A stretch of 64,000 nucleotides of DNA from Branchipolynoe longqiensis. Its lineage: Eukaryota; Annelida; Polychaeta; Phyllodocida; Polynoidae. Position 1 is the stretch's first letter; every line of letters starts with the position of its first letter. The notes beneath the pieces are model-generated. The model did not search any database. It was not told the DNA's origin and saw nothing but the letters and a program-made list of their open reading frames with translations. Both the position numbers and the translations under genes were made by a program. This document shows positions 1-9,713 of the stretch, in pieces. The stretch spans positions 744,001-808,000 of the forward strand of contig CM059199.1 in NCBI GenBank assembly GCA_030323885.1, written 5' to 3'.

Positions 1-502
1 CCCCCTCCCCCTCCTCCTACTCCTTCTCCTCCTCCTCCCCCTCCTCCTCCTCCTCCCCCCCTCCTCCTCCTCCCCTCCCCCCCCCTGCCCCCTCCCCCCT
101 CCTCCTCCTCTTCCTCACCTCCTCCTTCCTCCTCCTCCCTCCCCCCTCCTCCCCTCCCCCTCCTCCTACTCCTTCTCCTCCTCCTCCTCCCCTCCTACCC
201 CCTCCTCCTCCCCTCCTCCCCCTCCCCCTCCCCCTCCTCCTTCTCCTCCCCCCCCTCCTGCTTCTCCTCCTCCTCCTCCCCTCCTCCCCCTCCTCCCCCC
301 CTCCTCCTACTCCTTCTCCTCCTCCTCCCCTCCCCCCTCCCCCTCCTCCTCTCCCCTCCTCCCCCTCCCCCTCCCCTTCTCCTCCCCCCTCTCCTCCTTC
401 TACTCCTCCATCTCCTCCTTCTCCTCCTCCCCTCCTCCCTTCTCCTCCTCCCCCCCCCCCCCCGCCCCTCCCCATAACCCCCCCCCCCCTCCTCCTTCTC
501 CT
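1..502. repeat. Polypyrimidine (CCT/CTCC) low-complexity tract
   Basis: About 500 bases made almost only of C and T on this strand, as degenerate CCT and CTCC units. Long open frames on the opposite strand encode only Gly/Arg/Glu repeats and are composition artefacts. The purine strand is a candidate for triplex or G-quadruplex structure. The array runs off the left edge of the window. Confidence 0.95.
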
Positions 503-559
503 CTGGCATCGCGATGCAGAGGGCGAGAAACGCGCTTTGAGTGGCGAGAATCTGACCGG

Positions 560-612
560 ACCTCGGCCGCCGGGCGCGGTGACCGAATCGCGTGAGAGCG
601 CAGTCTTTCCCG
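560..612 (+). mobile_element. SINE-1 head fragment
   Basis: CpG-rich fragment with the motif CCGGGCGCGGTGACCGAAT followed by GAGAGCGCAG. It matches the tRNA-like 5' end of the SINE-1 copy at 5529 (CCGGGCGCGGTGGCCGACTA, then AGAGCGCAGG). It breaks off before box B and is followed directly by another SINE-1 head. Confidence 0.6.
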
Positions 613-866
613 TGCCGAAGGGCGGGCCGAATGAGTCGAGCGTCCGCCTCCCGTTTTGGTAGGTCGTGTGAATTCGAACCAATAAGTTTGCAGCTTCGAA
701 CCCTGGTCGAGTCAAACCGATGACTTATAAAATTGATAACTGTCCCTACCTAGCCTGGCGCTCGGCATTATTAGACTAAGGCAAGGAGCAGTGGAATGAG
801 GAAGACCAATTGTCCGCGATTGAAATTTCCCCTGCTTAATGAACAAATGGACTAAAAAGAAGATTG
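613..866 (+). mobile_element. SINE-1 copy with tail type B
   Basis: tRNA-derived SINE. The head reads GCCGAATGAGTCGAGCG (box A region), then CTTCGAACCCTGGTCGAGTC (box B plus the start of the body). The body contains TTGATAACTGTCCCTACCTAG and GCTCGGCATTATTAG. The 3' part is tail type B (GCAGTGGAATGAGGAAGACC, then GAAATTTCCCCTGCTTAA), not the longer tail A of most copies. A small duplication sits next to box B. Confidence 0.75.
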
Positions 867-867
867 A

Positions 868-1152
868 GAGGTCAAAACCCAGCCGAGTCAAACCCAATGA
901 CTTACCAAATTGATACGTGTCACTACCTACCCTGGTGCTCGGCATTACTAGGATAAGGGAAAGGACTGGTTAGCTCAGTGTCAGGATAATGTGACTGGGG
1001 GGGAAATCGGGTCTTTGTGCTGGGAGCCTGTTCTGCTAGAAGGACATCACTCTAAAGTTGCCATGAGTGTGCACTGCCACAAGTCGGTACCCATCCTGAT
1101 ATGATATTAATATTTGCCAGGATGTAAACCCCCCCCCCCCCCAACAAAACCT
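868..1152 (+). mobile_element. SINE-1 copy, 5'-truncated, tail type A
   Basis: Starts in the box B region (GCCGAGTCAAACCCAATGAC) and runs through the SINE-1 body into tail type A: AGTGTCAGGATAATGTGACTG, CCATGAGTGTGCACTGCCAC, CCTGATATGA and GCCAGGATGTAAA. It ends in a C-run and ACAAAACC. 5' truncation is typical of LINE-mobilised copies. Confidence 0.8.
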
Positions 1153-1205
1153 GTAGCTAATCTCTATATTTAGTTCTAGTGTGGTATTTGAATTCTATAT
1201 TCCAC

Positions 1206-1470
1206 ACCCGACGGGATGGCCGAATGAGTTAGAGCGTATGTCTCCCGTGCTGGTAGATCGTGGGTCGTGGGTTCGAACCCTGGTCGAGTCAAACCAATGA
1301 CTTAAAAATTGATACTTGTTGCTTCCGAGCCTGGTGCTCGGCAATATTAGGATAGGGTAAGGACTGGTTGGCTCAGTGTCAGGCGCCATGAGTGCGCACT
1401 GTCACAAGTCGCTACCCGTCCTGATATGACCTTAGATGTTGCTAGGACGTAAAACAACAAACAAACAAAA
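1206..1470 (+). mobile_element. SINE-1 copy, full head, internally shortened tail A
   Basis: Head ACGGGATGGCCGAATGAGTT, then GGGTTCGAACCCTGGTCGAG (a good box B, GGTTCGAACC). The body follows and then the conserved terminus GATATGACCTTAGATGTTGC, TAGGACGTAAAACAACAAAC. The segment between the body and CCATGAGTGCGCACTG is shorter than in other copies, which suggests an internal deletion. It is likely Pol III-type in origin. Confidence 0.85.
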
Positions 1471-1504
1471 CATATTCCATACAGCCACGTTCATCCTAAA
1501 TCCA

Positions 1505-1765
1505 TACATCCAAAATTCATACATCCCTAAATCCAAAATGCATACTAACATGTATACATACATACATATATATATATATGCATACATACATGTCATTCAT
1601 ACATACATCGTAAACACATACATGCATACATTCATACATACATCGTAAATACATACATGCATACATTCATTCATACATACATCGTAAATACATACATGCA
1701 TACATTCATACATACATCGTAAATACATACATGCATATATTCATACATTCGTTGGTACATACATC
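1505..1765. repeat. CATACA-rich minisatellite
   Basis: CATA/CATACATA microsatellite passing into a tandem unit of roughly 40 bp (CATACATCGTAAATACATAC, then ATGCATACATTCATA) repeated about four times. A short TA run lies at 1567-1580. It follows the SINE-1 tail, so it may have expanded from that tail. Confidence 0.85.
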
Positions 1766-2157
1766 TACACGTGGGACGTTGTCTTCTTTCCTGATTGACG
1801 TGCATTACGACAAATTAAAGATACCCTTACACACAACATCAACAACAACAAATTGGGTAGGATGCAATGTGGCCCATGCCAAATCCCAGATTACCTGACT
1901 TCCCCTCCCCCTCCCCCCCCCCCCACCCACCCCACCCCACTCATTAAACACTGCAATTTGGCCCATCCTCTAAACAATGACACCGGAAGTGACGTATCGC
2001 CGCGCGCTGCCTTCTGGGTGGTCTGGACTGTGGGGTTTTGGCACCCTGCTCAGATACTGTTTCATTAATAGGTTAGATTTCAGCTCAGATGTGCTCACAC
2101 ATATCTCTCAAATCAAACGCAGTGCTCTCAAATACCCACCAGGCGACATCAGCTTTG
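1766..2157. other. Stretch without a recognised feature
   Basis: I see no gene or known repeat here. A C-rich/CCCCACCC run lies at 1903-1942. Short ORFs on the plus strand show no recognisable protein. Confidence 0.5.
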
Positions 2158-2160
2158 TTA

Positions 2161-2859
2161 TAGGCCTGTCACAATATGACGTAACGAGCTAACGTGAGCT
2201 GACGTAGGTGAATTTTGGTCATTACGTTGAGGTACGGTTGGTTACGTCATGGTTACGTTAGGCCGATGTCGAGAGACGTCAAGAGCCGTCAGGTTACGTC
2301 GAGTTACGTCAGCGTGCGTCCAGGTTTTGGACATGTCCAAAACTTTCGACGTAGCTCGACGTAGCTCGACGTGACGCAGTTACGTTGGGATGACGTTACG
2401 CTCACGTTATGCCAATGTTAGACGTGCGATAGGGCTGCATCGGCTACATTAGATCAACGTTGCGTTACATCAGAGTGACGCACAGGGAGGAGGAATGTGC
2501 GGCTCACGCCGGCGATGTTTGACTGACGCCAGGGTGACGCTAGCCTCTCGGTGGGTCGACGTCAACTCATGTCGGGGAAAACGGTTGAGTCGGACCTGGC
2601 AATGTTAATCGACACTAAGCCACCACTACTGTCACGCTAGGCTGCCGTCGCTCGCTGGGGTTTCGCTAGCCTCACATTGACACAATTGATAATTCCTTTG
2701 TCCTCGCTCGTTGTCACAACGCTAGACCGACGTTTCGCTCACATCATTGACGTCCAACTTGGGCCCGTATTTGCATATTACGCCGAGAATTTTGTCATGT
2801 TAAATTTATTTTCACGTTGTCCCTACGCTGGCGCATTACGTCGTAGTGTGACAGGGCCT
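2161..2859. mobile_element. MITE-G copy 1 (PIF/Harbinger-like)
   Basis: A 699-bp element bounded by TTA at 2158-2160 and 2860-2862. Its terminal inverted repeats read TAGGCCTGTCACAATATGACG at the left and, in reverse complement, AGGCCCTGTCACACTACGACG at the right. A 3-bp TWA target duplication with terminal inverted repeats is the PIF/Harbinger signature. The interior has no transposase and is strikingly rich in ACGT-containing words such as GACGTAGCTCGACGTAGCTC. Confidence 0.8.
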
Positions 2860-2970
2860 TTACGTTGTTCATAATATTAATAGCGGGATGCGAGTTTGTC
2901 ATTCTTTTGTCGGTTTGACATTTAATGATGCATAGGTATCACTGATCTTAGACATTTCAGGAAGTTACCA

Positions 2971-3322
2971 GACGGGGTGACCGAATGAGTTGAGCGTCCA
3001 TCTCCCGTTTTGGTAGATCGTGGGATTCGAACCCACGGGTTCAAACCCTGGTCGAGTCAAACCAACGTCTTTACAAAAAATTTATCCTTGTCGCTTCCTA
3101 GCCAATCACTCGGCATTATTAGGATTAGGGCAAGGACTGGTTGGCTCGGTCTCGGGATAATGTGACTGAGTGGGATATCAGGTGATGGTGATAGTGGCCT
3201 TGTCTCCCAGTGGGGCAGCATTATAAAGTTGACATGAGTGCGCACTGTCACAAGTATGTAGATACCCGTCCTGATATGGCCTTAGATGTTGCCAGGATGT
3301 AAGACCCCAATAACCAACCAAT
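2971..3322 (+). mobile_element. SINE-1 copy, full length, tail type A
   Basis: Head ACGGGGTGACCGAATGAGTT, duplicated box B region (GGGATTCGAACCCACGGGTTC), body, then the complete tail A including GATAATGTGACTGAGTGGGA, AGTGCGCACTGTCACAAGT, GATATGGCCTTAGATGTTGC and CCAATAACCAACCAATT. It is one of the most complete copies in the window. Confidence 0.85.
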
Positions 3323-3427
3323 TCCGATTAGTCGTTGATGAGGAGGTGATGGTTAGTGTTTGTCATGCAATAATGGTGTCAACTGGATCTCTTCTTGTTC
3401 CTTCGTTTTTCTGATGAGAAACCTCAA

Positions 3428-3655
3428 TATGTTTTTTTAGTTGTTTAAGCAGGGGAAATTTCAATCGCGGATGATTGGTCTTCCTCATTTCACTGCTCCT
3501 TGCCCTATCCTAATAATGCCGAGCATCTGGCTAGGAAGCAACTAGAGATACATTTTTAAGTCATTGGCTTGACTCGACCAGGGTTCAAACCCATGACCCC
3601 ATGATCTACCACCACGGGAGACAGCCGCTCTAACTCATTCAGCCATCCCGTCTGG
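3428..3655 (-). mobile_element. SINE-1 copy, tail type B
   Basis: Minus-strand copy. Read on the plus strand it runs GTTTAAGCAGGGGAAATTTC (tail B), TCCTCATTTCACTGCTCCTT, AATGCCGAGCATCTGGCTAG, CTCGACCAGGGTTCAAACCC (box B) and CTCTAACTCATTCAGCCATC (box A region). It carries tail B instead of tail A, like the copies at 613 and 32660. Confidence 0.8.
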
Positions 3656-3672
3656 TTGTCTAATCATATATA

Positions 3673-3848
3673 CAGTAAAACCTCTCTAAATCGACCGACC
3701 GTCGGACCGACCTTAAGTGGTCCATTTAGGGAGGTGGTCGGTTTAGAGAGTTATAATATCCTTACAATGGTTTTGTTGGGACCCAACTAAAGCGATCGAT
3801 ACAGGGGAGTGGTCGATCTGTGGAGGGGTCGGTATAGAGAGGTTATTC
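3673..3848. mobile_element. Pogo/Tigger-like MITE, copy 1
   Basis: Begins CAGTAAAACCTCTCTAAATC after TA and ends in an inverted version of the same motif (TATAGAGAGGTTATTCTA), next to a TA run. A short element (about 178 bp) with CAGT...ACTG ends at TA sites is typical of pogo/Tigger (Tc1/mariner superfamily). It has no coding capacity. Confidence 0.75.
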
Positions 3849-3875
3849 TATATATATATTTAGATATATATATAT

Positions 3876-4016
3876 ATATCGAACCCACATCTCTTTGCAT
3901 TCTGGCCAGTGTGCTAACCTTACACCACCTAGGGTCCCTGATATCACCACACTACCCATGCCTAGCTGTCTATGTGGTTACTTGCCTGAGAGGTCAGTGC
4001 AGACTACTACACATGT
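3876..4016 (-). mobile_element. SINE-3 copy (single module)
   Basis: Read on the minus strand it gives GTCTGCACTGACCTCTCAGG, CAAGTAACCACATAGACAG, CAGGGACCCTAGGTGGTGTA, GGTTAGCACACTGGCC and ATGTGGGTTCGA. It matches each repeat of the dimeric SINE-3 at 59033-59534. The copy breaks off at box B and abuts a TA microsatellite. Confidence 0.75.
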
Positions 4017-4085
4017 ATATACAATATATATATCCTGTGGTGACGGGTGGGTGAGTTTGGCGGTCGGGATTACCATTGTTATTAA

Positions 4086-4858
4086 AGTTGCATAGTCCGA
4101 TGGCTTTGAGTTTCTATCATTTTCTGAGATAACTACATTAAATTGATCATTATAAGCTACGTTACTTTAGGTTGAAGTAACTTTTAGTTTAACTGGCTAA
4201 CTTTGGAGATATTTGAAGTGACAACATCCCAAATTAATTTTGGCAAGCACGCCAAAACTTAGCTAAAACATTCACCCCGTACTTACAGTACAGGGGTGAA
4301 TAACAACGTAGTCTAAATACGGGCGAAAATAGCTTTAGTATGGAACGGGAAGTAGTATGCCTGGCACCAGTGTCAAATGGTTACTTATATGAACACAGAG
4401 TTGGTGAAATGGGAGAGAATGCAAAAAGACAAGATGGCCACCAGAGAACACCATCGATTTCACTTTTAAATTGCATTAAAGTATATGTTTTATTATATTT
4501 TCCAACTCAACAGTAGCGGGTAAATATGAAGATGTACATAAAGAATATATTGTACTTTTTAAATTAAGAATTTACCAGCTCAGTTAATTAACCCAGCATG
4601 TCAAAATTCTTCGCCAGCTTTTCTAATGGGTTGGTTTTCACCCCTGTACTGGAAGTACGGGGTGAATCTTTTATCTAGCCAAAACTCTGATGCCATAGAC
4701 TTATGCAGGAACAGGTTCTATTGAATTGAGTCCCCATACCCTTCTATGTGACAACAAATGCTTAATAACTGTACCAGTATCTAAGATAAATATGTAGAAT
4801 CAAATCTAGGTGAGTGTTTTGGCTTTGAAAATGTGATGCTTCGTCGGACTATGCAACT
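4086..4858 (+). mobile_element. MITE-C copy 1, interrupted
   Basis: Bounded by TTAA at 4082-4085 and 4859-4862. Left end AGTTGCATAGTCCGATGG; right end TCGTCGGACTATGCAACT, its inverted complement. Internal landmarks are TTCTGAGATAA, GGCTAACTTTGGAGATATTT, AACAGGTTCTATT and AGTATCTAAGATA. TTAA duplications are the piggyBac target signature. No transposase is present. It is split by a 418-bp element at 4260-4677. Confidence 0.8.
4260..4677. mobile_element. Nested TIR element with 9-bp target duplication
   Basis: Inserted inside MITE-C. The flanks GCCAAAACT (4251-4259) and GCCAAAACT (4678-4686) are an exact 9-bp duplication of MITE-C sequence. The ends read TAGCTAAAACATTCACCCCG and, in reverse complement, TAGATAAAAGATTCACCCCG. 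Each end contains its own palindrome (TTCACCCCGTACT facing AGTACAGGGGTGAA). A 9-bp duplication suits Mutator-like elements; an 8-bp reading plus one chance base would suit hAT. No coding region. Confidence 0.8.
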
Positions 4859-5102
4859 TTAATTATGATTGGGGGTGCGAGAGCAGACTCCGTATTTCAT
4901 CAGGGGAAAGCGGAGGAGTTGGGGAACATACATACAGGAAGTGGTATTTTATCTAACGTGAAATATTAGCTAGGACGATTTCACTGCAATTTACATCAGA
5001 ACGAAGTGCATGGTAAAATGTGTAACGTTATACCAAACTTAGCTATCACATATCAGGAACAATGTGCTTATAACCTAAAAGTGAGTTTAAAGAATTTTGT
5101 TT

Positions 5103-5424
5103 CTCTTTTTTTTTTTTTTCTTGAAGATTTATACTGCCTATTATGGATAAGCCTGAATAGACTTGTTTTCACCATTAGACAGTTTGGCGATAGAAAGCCC
5201 GAGCCTACACTTTTACCGACCCAATGGATTTTTAACCTCCCACACCACATAGACATGGTATGAGAGCAACTGGCCTTTGATGACGCTTTAAGTTATCCAC
5301 AGCGGTGGAAATCCAAATTGGCAGAGGTGGGGGCATGGGGAATCGAACCACCGACCTTCAGATTAGGAGTCTGAACTAGAAAAAAGTCAGGCACTCTAAC
5401 CACTCCACCACAGAGAACACCATA
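5103..5424 (-). mobile_element. SINE-2 copy, near full length
   Basis: On the minus strand: GTTCTCTGTGGTGGAGTGGT and TAGAGTGCCTGACTTTTTTC (tRNA-like head with box A), GGTCGGTGGTTCGATTCCCC (box B), a body with TGTGGATAACTTAAAGCGTC and GTAAAAGTGTAGGCTCGGGC, and the terminus CTATTCAGGCTTATCCATAA followed by an A-rich tail. It is the reference form for the SINE-2 family, with nine copies in the window. Confidence 0.85.
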
Positions 5425-5528
5425 GGGTCAGGTGGCGGAACCAGCCCCAACTTCCGGTGTGTAAGCATGCCGCGTCACAACTTCGGTTTGTCGTCAGGGA
5501 CCAGCAGGCATTAATGAACTAGTTCTAC

Positions 5529-5868
5529 CACCGGGCGCGGTGGCCGACTAGGTAGAGCGCAGGCCTCGCATGCGGGAGATCATGAGTTTTGTTCCCAGTC
5601 GAGTCAAACTAATGACTTACAAAATTGATACTTGTCACTTCCTAGCCAGGCACTCGGCATAATAGGATAGGGCAAGGACTGGTTAGCTCAGTGTCAGGAT
5701 AATGTGACTGAGTGGGATATATCGGGTCATGGTGCCAACAGCCTGATTTCCAAGTGGGGCAGCACTATTAAGTTGCCATGAGTGCACACTGTCACAAGTG
5801 GGTACCTGTCCTGATATGACCTCAGATGTTGCCAGTACTTAAAACTCCAACAACCAACCAACAAACTC
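5529..5868 (+). mobile_element. SINE-1 copy with alternative tRNA-like head
   Basis: The head reads CCGGGCGCGGTGGCCGACTA and GGTAGAGCGCAGGCCTCGCA, different from the CCGAATGAGTTAGAGCG head of the copy at 1206. The body and tail A are the same, down to CTCAGATGTTGCCAGTACTT and CAACCAACCAACAAAC. Box B is weak (GTTTTGTTCCC). This head also appears in the copies at 6163, 8550 and 13505. Confidence 0.85.
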
Positions 5869-6160
5869 GCTCTACCTGTATTACAACCTGAAATAGTGTC
5901 ACCTCCCTATCAAGTCGGGTGTGGGTTGTGTGACGTGTGATGGTGTATCCCTGACCTATTGGGCGTGTGTCGGATAGGGGGTGAGGGGGGGGGGGATGAG
6001 GGCGGGGGTCGTGGAGGCAGTCTGTGCTTCACTTCACGGTGAGAATTCCGTGGTTTAAGTGTGAATATTTATGGTTTGTCAGGTGTGGCTGTAGACTGAG
6101 TAGCACATGGTGTGTTCAACTGTTCTGTACTTACATCTGATACAGTAACATGCACCTGTA
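5869..6160. other. Stretch without a recognised feature
   Basis: Mixed sequence with a G-run at 5985-5994. No repeat or coding region recognised. Confidence 0.4.
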
Positions 6161-6162
6161 TT

Positions 6163-6508
6163 GATGTTGTTTGTTTCTTTGTTGTTGTTTTATGTCCTAG
6201 CAACATCTAAGGTCATATCAGGACGGGTACCGACTTGTGACAGTAGGCACTCATGGCAATTTTATAGTGCTGCCCCACTGGGAAATCAGGCCGCTGGCTC
6301 CATGACCCAATATCCCACTCAGTCACATTATCCTGACATCGAGCTACCCACTCCTTGCCCTATCCTAATAATGCCGAGCACCAGGCTAGGAAGCAACAAG
6401 TATAAATTTGCAAGTCATTGGTTTGACGTGACCGGCAACCAAACTCGCAAACAACCGATCTTCCGCACGCGAGGCCTGTGCTCTACCGATTCGGCCACCG
6501 GTCATCTG
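6163..6508 (-). mobile_element. SINE-1 copy, full length, tail A
   Basis: Minus-strand copy with the plus-strand landmarks GTTGTTTTATGTCCTAGCAA, CATCTAAGGTCATATCAGGA, GGTACCGACTTGTGACAGT, AATGCCGAGCACCAGGCTAG and GCTCTACCGATTCGGCCACC (head). The frame that stays open across it is an artefact. Confidence 0.85.
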
Positions 6509-6864
6509 TATTGAACTTTCTGGCATGGTACCACATATACTCGAAGTGATTGAAGAAGGTGTCGACATAAAAGAAGAATGGACATCCCACACTGCATTGC
6601 GTAAGTATACGTGTATGTTACTCTGGTGATGGTTACAAACATTATGCTCATGATTGCTTAGATGTTGGAATATATGTCAATTATGTAGAACCAAGCACAA
6701 TTTATTCCTTAATATATCTCACTGAAATGGGGCCTAACATAGTTTATCTCTTATCACTACCTGATTGAAGAGTGGAACTCAATTAGAGTCGAGCTAAATC
6801 CTTATTGAGGAGGTAGGTGATGGAAGTGACCACAATTCATTGTGGCCTTGAGTATTATTGCCTC
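6509..6864. other. Stretch without a recognised feature
   Basis: Ordinary AT-rich sequence between a SINE-1 and MITE-G. No coding region or repeat recognised. Confidence 0.4.
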
Positions 6865-6867
6865 TTA

Positions 6868-7404
6868 TGGGGCTGTCACATTATGACGCTTCTCGCCAAC
6901 GCTTGTCGACATATGTGTTTTTTTGCCGCAACATCGGCATACATCAGGAAGCGTTACGCGCCCGTTAGGTGCGCGTTGGTAGATGTTGATCTATGGCGAT
7001 GGTCGGCAGCGCGCGTCATGGAATCGGCGAAGTTTTGTGCTTGCACAAAAGTTTCGACGTGCGACGCTGCACAGGTGCCAACATTATGGCTACGTTAGGG
7101 GCACGTCGAGATACAATAAATGCGCTGGAATAACGTTATGCGAATGCTAGGCATCTGCCACGCGCGTGTGGGTCATTCCCACACGTTGCGCAAAACTGTT
7201 GCTTTTTTTTGTCTGTTGTTGTTTTACATCCTAGCAACATCTAAGGTCATATCAGGACGCTGTGCCAAACTTTTTTTATTTTTTTCTCATAACGTCGGCC
7301 GCATGCTAACATGATGCCGAAAAGTTTGACGTGTCTCGACGATTAAAAGTGAGTTTGCACGTCGCCGGCGCGCCGGCGAGAAGCGTCGTAATGTGACAGG
7401 GGTA
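6868..7404. mobile_element. MITE-G copy 2 (PIF/Harbinger-like) with a SINE-1 tail inside
   Basis: Bounded by TTA at 6865-6867 and 7405-7407. Left end TGGGGCTGTCACATTATGACG; right end in reverse complement TACCCCTGTCACATTACGACG. The interior carries GCGAGAAGCGTCG-type and AAAGTTTCGACGTGCGACG-type words shared with copies 3 and 4. A SINE-1 3' fragment lies inside at about 7208-7261 (minus strand), so the MITE is older than that insertion. Confidence 0.8.
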
Positions 7405-7439
7405 TTAGATCACTTAATCATGACCTTGACATTGCAGTA

Positions 7440-7826
7440 TTTGCTCAATCTGACACATTTATTTTAGATACCTATATCAAAATGATCAGTAGAATCTACT
7501 TTACTTCGGCTTGAAATAACTTTTATTTCAAAGAGTTAATTACACTCTTGCTTGACATCACAGGCTTCATCAGTGAGAGGTTCTAGTAAATTGATATAGC
7601 AATGTTTGTTGGGGTTTTACATCCTCGCAACAATTAAGGTCACATCAGGATGTATACTGATTTGTGACAATGGGCACTCATGACAACTTTATAGTGCTAC
7701 CCCACTGGGAGACCATGTCAGCAGCACCATGATCCGATTTCCCACTCAGTCATATTATCCTGATACTGAGATAACCAACTTTGGTAAATGATTTTGCTTT
7801 CATCGGACTATGCAGCTTAGGTTGAT
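7440..7826 (+). mobile_element. MITE-C copy 2, partial, with SINE-1 fragment inside
   Basis: Internal MITE-C landmarks (AATCTACTTTACTTCGGCTT, GAGAGGTTCTAGTAAATTGA) lead to the 3' end TTTCATCGGACTATGCAGCTT. The middle, about 7606-7785, is a minus-strand SINE-1 fragment (TTACATCCTCGCAACAATTA ... CATTATCCTGATACTGAG). The 5' end is missing. Confidence 0.65.
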
Positions 7827-7882
7827 TGATTGTTGAAGTCTTACCCCCTGGCAACATCTGAGGTCACTATGCAGCTTGAAGA

Positions 7883-8165
7883 TGGCGGAGTGGTTAGAGT
7901 GTCTGACGTTTTTCTAGGTCAGACTCCTAATCTGAGCGTCGGCGGTTCGATTTCCCGTTCCCCCAGCTCTGCCAATTTGGATTTCCACCGCTGTGTGTAA
8001 CTTACAGCGTCATCAAAGGCCGGTTGCTCTCATACCATGTCTATGTGGTGTGGGAGGTTAAGAATCCCTTGGGTCGGTAAAAGTGTAGGCTCGGGCTTTC
8101 TATCGACCAGCAGTGGAATGAGGAAGACCAGTCGTCTATGACTGAAATTTCCCCTGCTTAAACAA
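7883..8165 (+). mobile_element. Chimeric SINE: SINE-2 body joined to SINE-1 tail B
   Basis: Begins as SINE-2 (GGCGGAGTGGTTAGAGTGTC, GGCGGTTCGATTTCCC, GGCTCGGGCTTTCTATCGAC). At about 8108 it switches without a gap to AGCAGTGGAATGAGGAAGAC and GAAATTTCCCCTGCTTAAAC, which is tail type B of SINE-1. Other SINE-2 copies continue here with AAACTGTCTAATGG instead. The join suggests template switching during reverse transcription. Confidence 0.75.
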
Positions 8166-8395
8166 CTAATGGAACAAAAAAATATATATATAAAAATATA
8201 GCTCAGCTGTGTAGTGGCGGGCTTCCGCTGAGGAGCGTGGATTGATGCAGTGACGTCGTAGAGCTTGAAAGTTGTAGATTGTAAGTGAGTTATATGTGAC
8301 CCTGAGAACTGAGTGGTGTGTGGGGTTATCACTCGCTCGGTTCTGCAGGGTAAACATAACTCACCGTATGTCATCGACTGGACACTGCAGAATCA

Positions 8396-8458
8396 GTGAG
8401 ACCAGCCCAGGCCAGGCCAAGCCAAGCCAGGCCAGGCCAGGCCAGGCCAGGCAAAGCT
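8396..8458. repeat. (CCAGG)n microsatellite
   Basis: About twelve CCAGG/CCAAG pentamers in tandem, ending in GGCAAAGCTGG. The surrounding 8166-8549 shows no gene. Confidence 0.9.
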
Positions 8459-8549
8459 GGCGAAATTTCTGTAGAACCTTCTTGGTTATTTAGCTGAGGA
8501 ATTGGTGCCGAGTGGTTGAGAGTATTTAAGGTTGCAAGGTCTAAACAAA

Positions 8550-8886
8550 TATGTTGGTTGTTGCAGTTTTGCGTCTTGGCAACATTTAAGGTTATATCAG
8601 GATGGATACCGACTTGTGACAGTGCACACTCATAGTGACTTAATAGTGCTGCCCCATGGGGAAATTAGGCCACCAGAACCATGACCTATATCCCACTCAG
8701 TCACATTATCCTCTTGACACTGAGGTAAACCAGTTGTTGCCCTATCCTACTAATGCCGAGTGCCCGGCTAGGAAGCGACAAGTATCAATTTTATAAGTCA
8801 TTGGTTTGACTCGACCGGGAACTGAACTCCCGATCTCCCGCAAACGAGGCCTGCGCTCTATCGATTCGACTACTCCGCCCGGTGCA
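8550..8886 (-). mobile_element. SINE-1 copy, full length, tail A
   Basis: Plus-strand landmarks: TTGCGTCTTGGCAACATTTA, ATCAGGATGGATACCGACTT, AATGCCGAGTGCCCGGCTAG and CTCTATCGATTCGACTACTC, ending CGCCCGG at the head. It carries the CCGGGCG-type alternative head. Confidence 0.85.
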
Positions 8887-8949
8887 CTGGGAAGAAGAAC
8901 AAGAGAAAGCACTTAAGACACTCAAAAGGTTACTTACTCACAAACGCAC

Positions 8950-9695
8950 CCATCATACTTAAGTATTACGGTGTTTATGGATTTCTGCCATTTTCGGAGA
9001 TAAATATAATAATATGGTTGATGACTATTTTCCACTTTAATACAGCTTGAAGTAACTTTTGTTTTAAATGGCTAACTTTGGAGATATTTGAAATGAAGAT
9101 GTGCCAAATTAATTTCATCAAGCAAGTCAAGATTCTGAAACCATAGCCTTCAGCAATAGCATTAACAGGTTCTATTCAATTGCCATAAAATTCCATTTTA
9201 TTCTGCAACAAATGTTTTATGAGTGCACCCGTATCTAAGGTGGACATGTTGATTGGTTGGTTGATGGTTGGAGTATTACGTCCTGGTAACATCTAAGGTC
9301 AGATGTTCTCTGTGGCCGAGTGGTTAGAGTGTCTGACTTTTTCTAGGTCAGACTCCTAATCTGATGGTCGGTGGTCCGATTCCCTGCGCCTCCACCTCTG
9401 TGTATAACTTACAGCGTCATCAAAGGCCAGTTGCTCTCATACAATGTCTTTGTGGTGTGGGAGGTTGAAAATCCCTTGGGTCGGTAAAAGTGTAGGCCCG
9501 GGCTTTCTGTCGACAAACTGTCTAATGGTGAAAACAAGTCTATTCAGACTTATCCATGATAGGTAGTATAAATCTTCCGGGAATCTTCCAGGATATCAGA
9601 ACGAGGAGGGGGAGAAGGTGGATATGTAGAATAAAACCTACAGAAGTGATTGGTTTTTGAAAATGTTATGCTTTCATCGGACTGTACAGCTTTAA
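8950..9695 (+). mobile_element. MITE-C copy 3, interrupted by SINE sequence
   Basis: 5' half: TTTCTGCCATTTTCGGAGAT ... GGCTAACTTTGGAGATATTT ... AACAGGTTCTATTCAATT. 3' end: TTTCATCGGACTGTACAGCTTTAA. In between, 9250-9616 holds a SINE-1 tail fragment and a SINE-2 copy. The insertion is flanked by AGGTGGACATGT (9238-9249) and AGGTGGATATGT (9617-9628), a 12-bp target duplication with one difference. Confidence 0.7.
9309..9602 (+). mobile_element. SINE-2 copy nested in MITE-C
   Basis: Head GTTCTCTGTGGCCGAGTGGT, box B GGTGGTCCGATTCCC (one change from GGTTCGATTCC), body AGCGTCATCAAAGGCCAGTT, terminus ATCCATGATAGGTAGTATAA. Preceded by a short minus-strand SINE-1 tail (about 9247-9305). Confidence 0.8.
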
Positions 9696-9713
9696 TACAC
9701 TTATGCCTGGTAC

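Noticed and set aside
17..715. Long minus-strand Gly/Arg/Glu-rich open frames
   Set aside because: They follow from the CCT/CTCC tract and have no complexity of their own.
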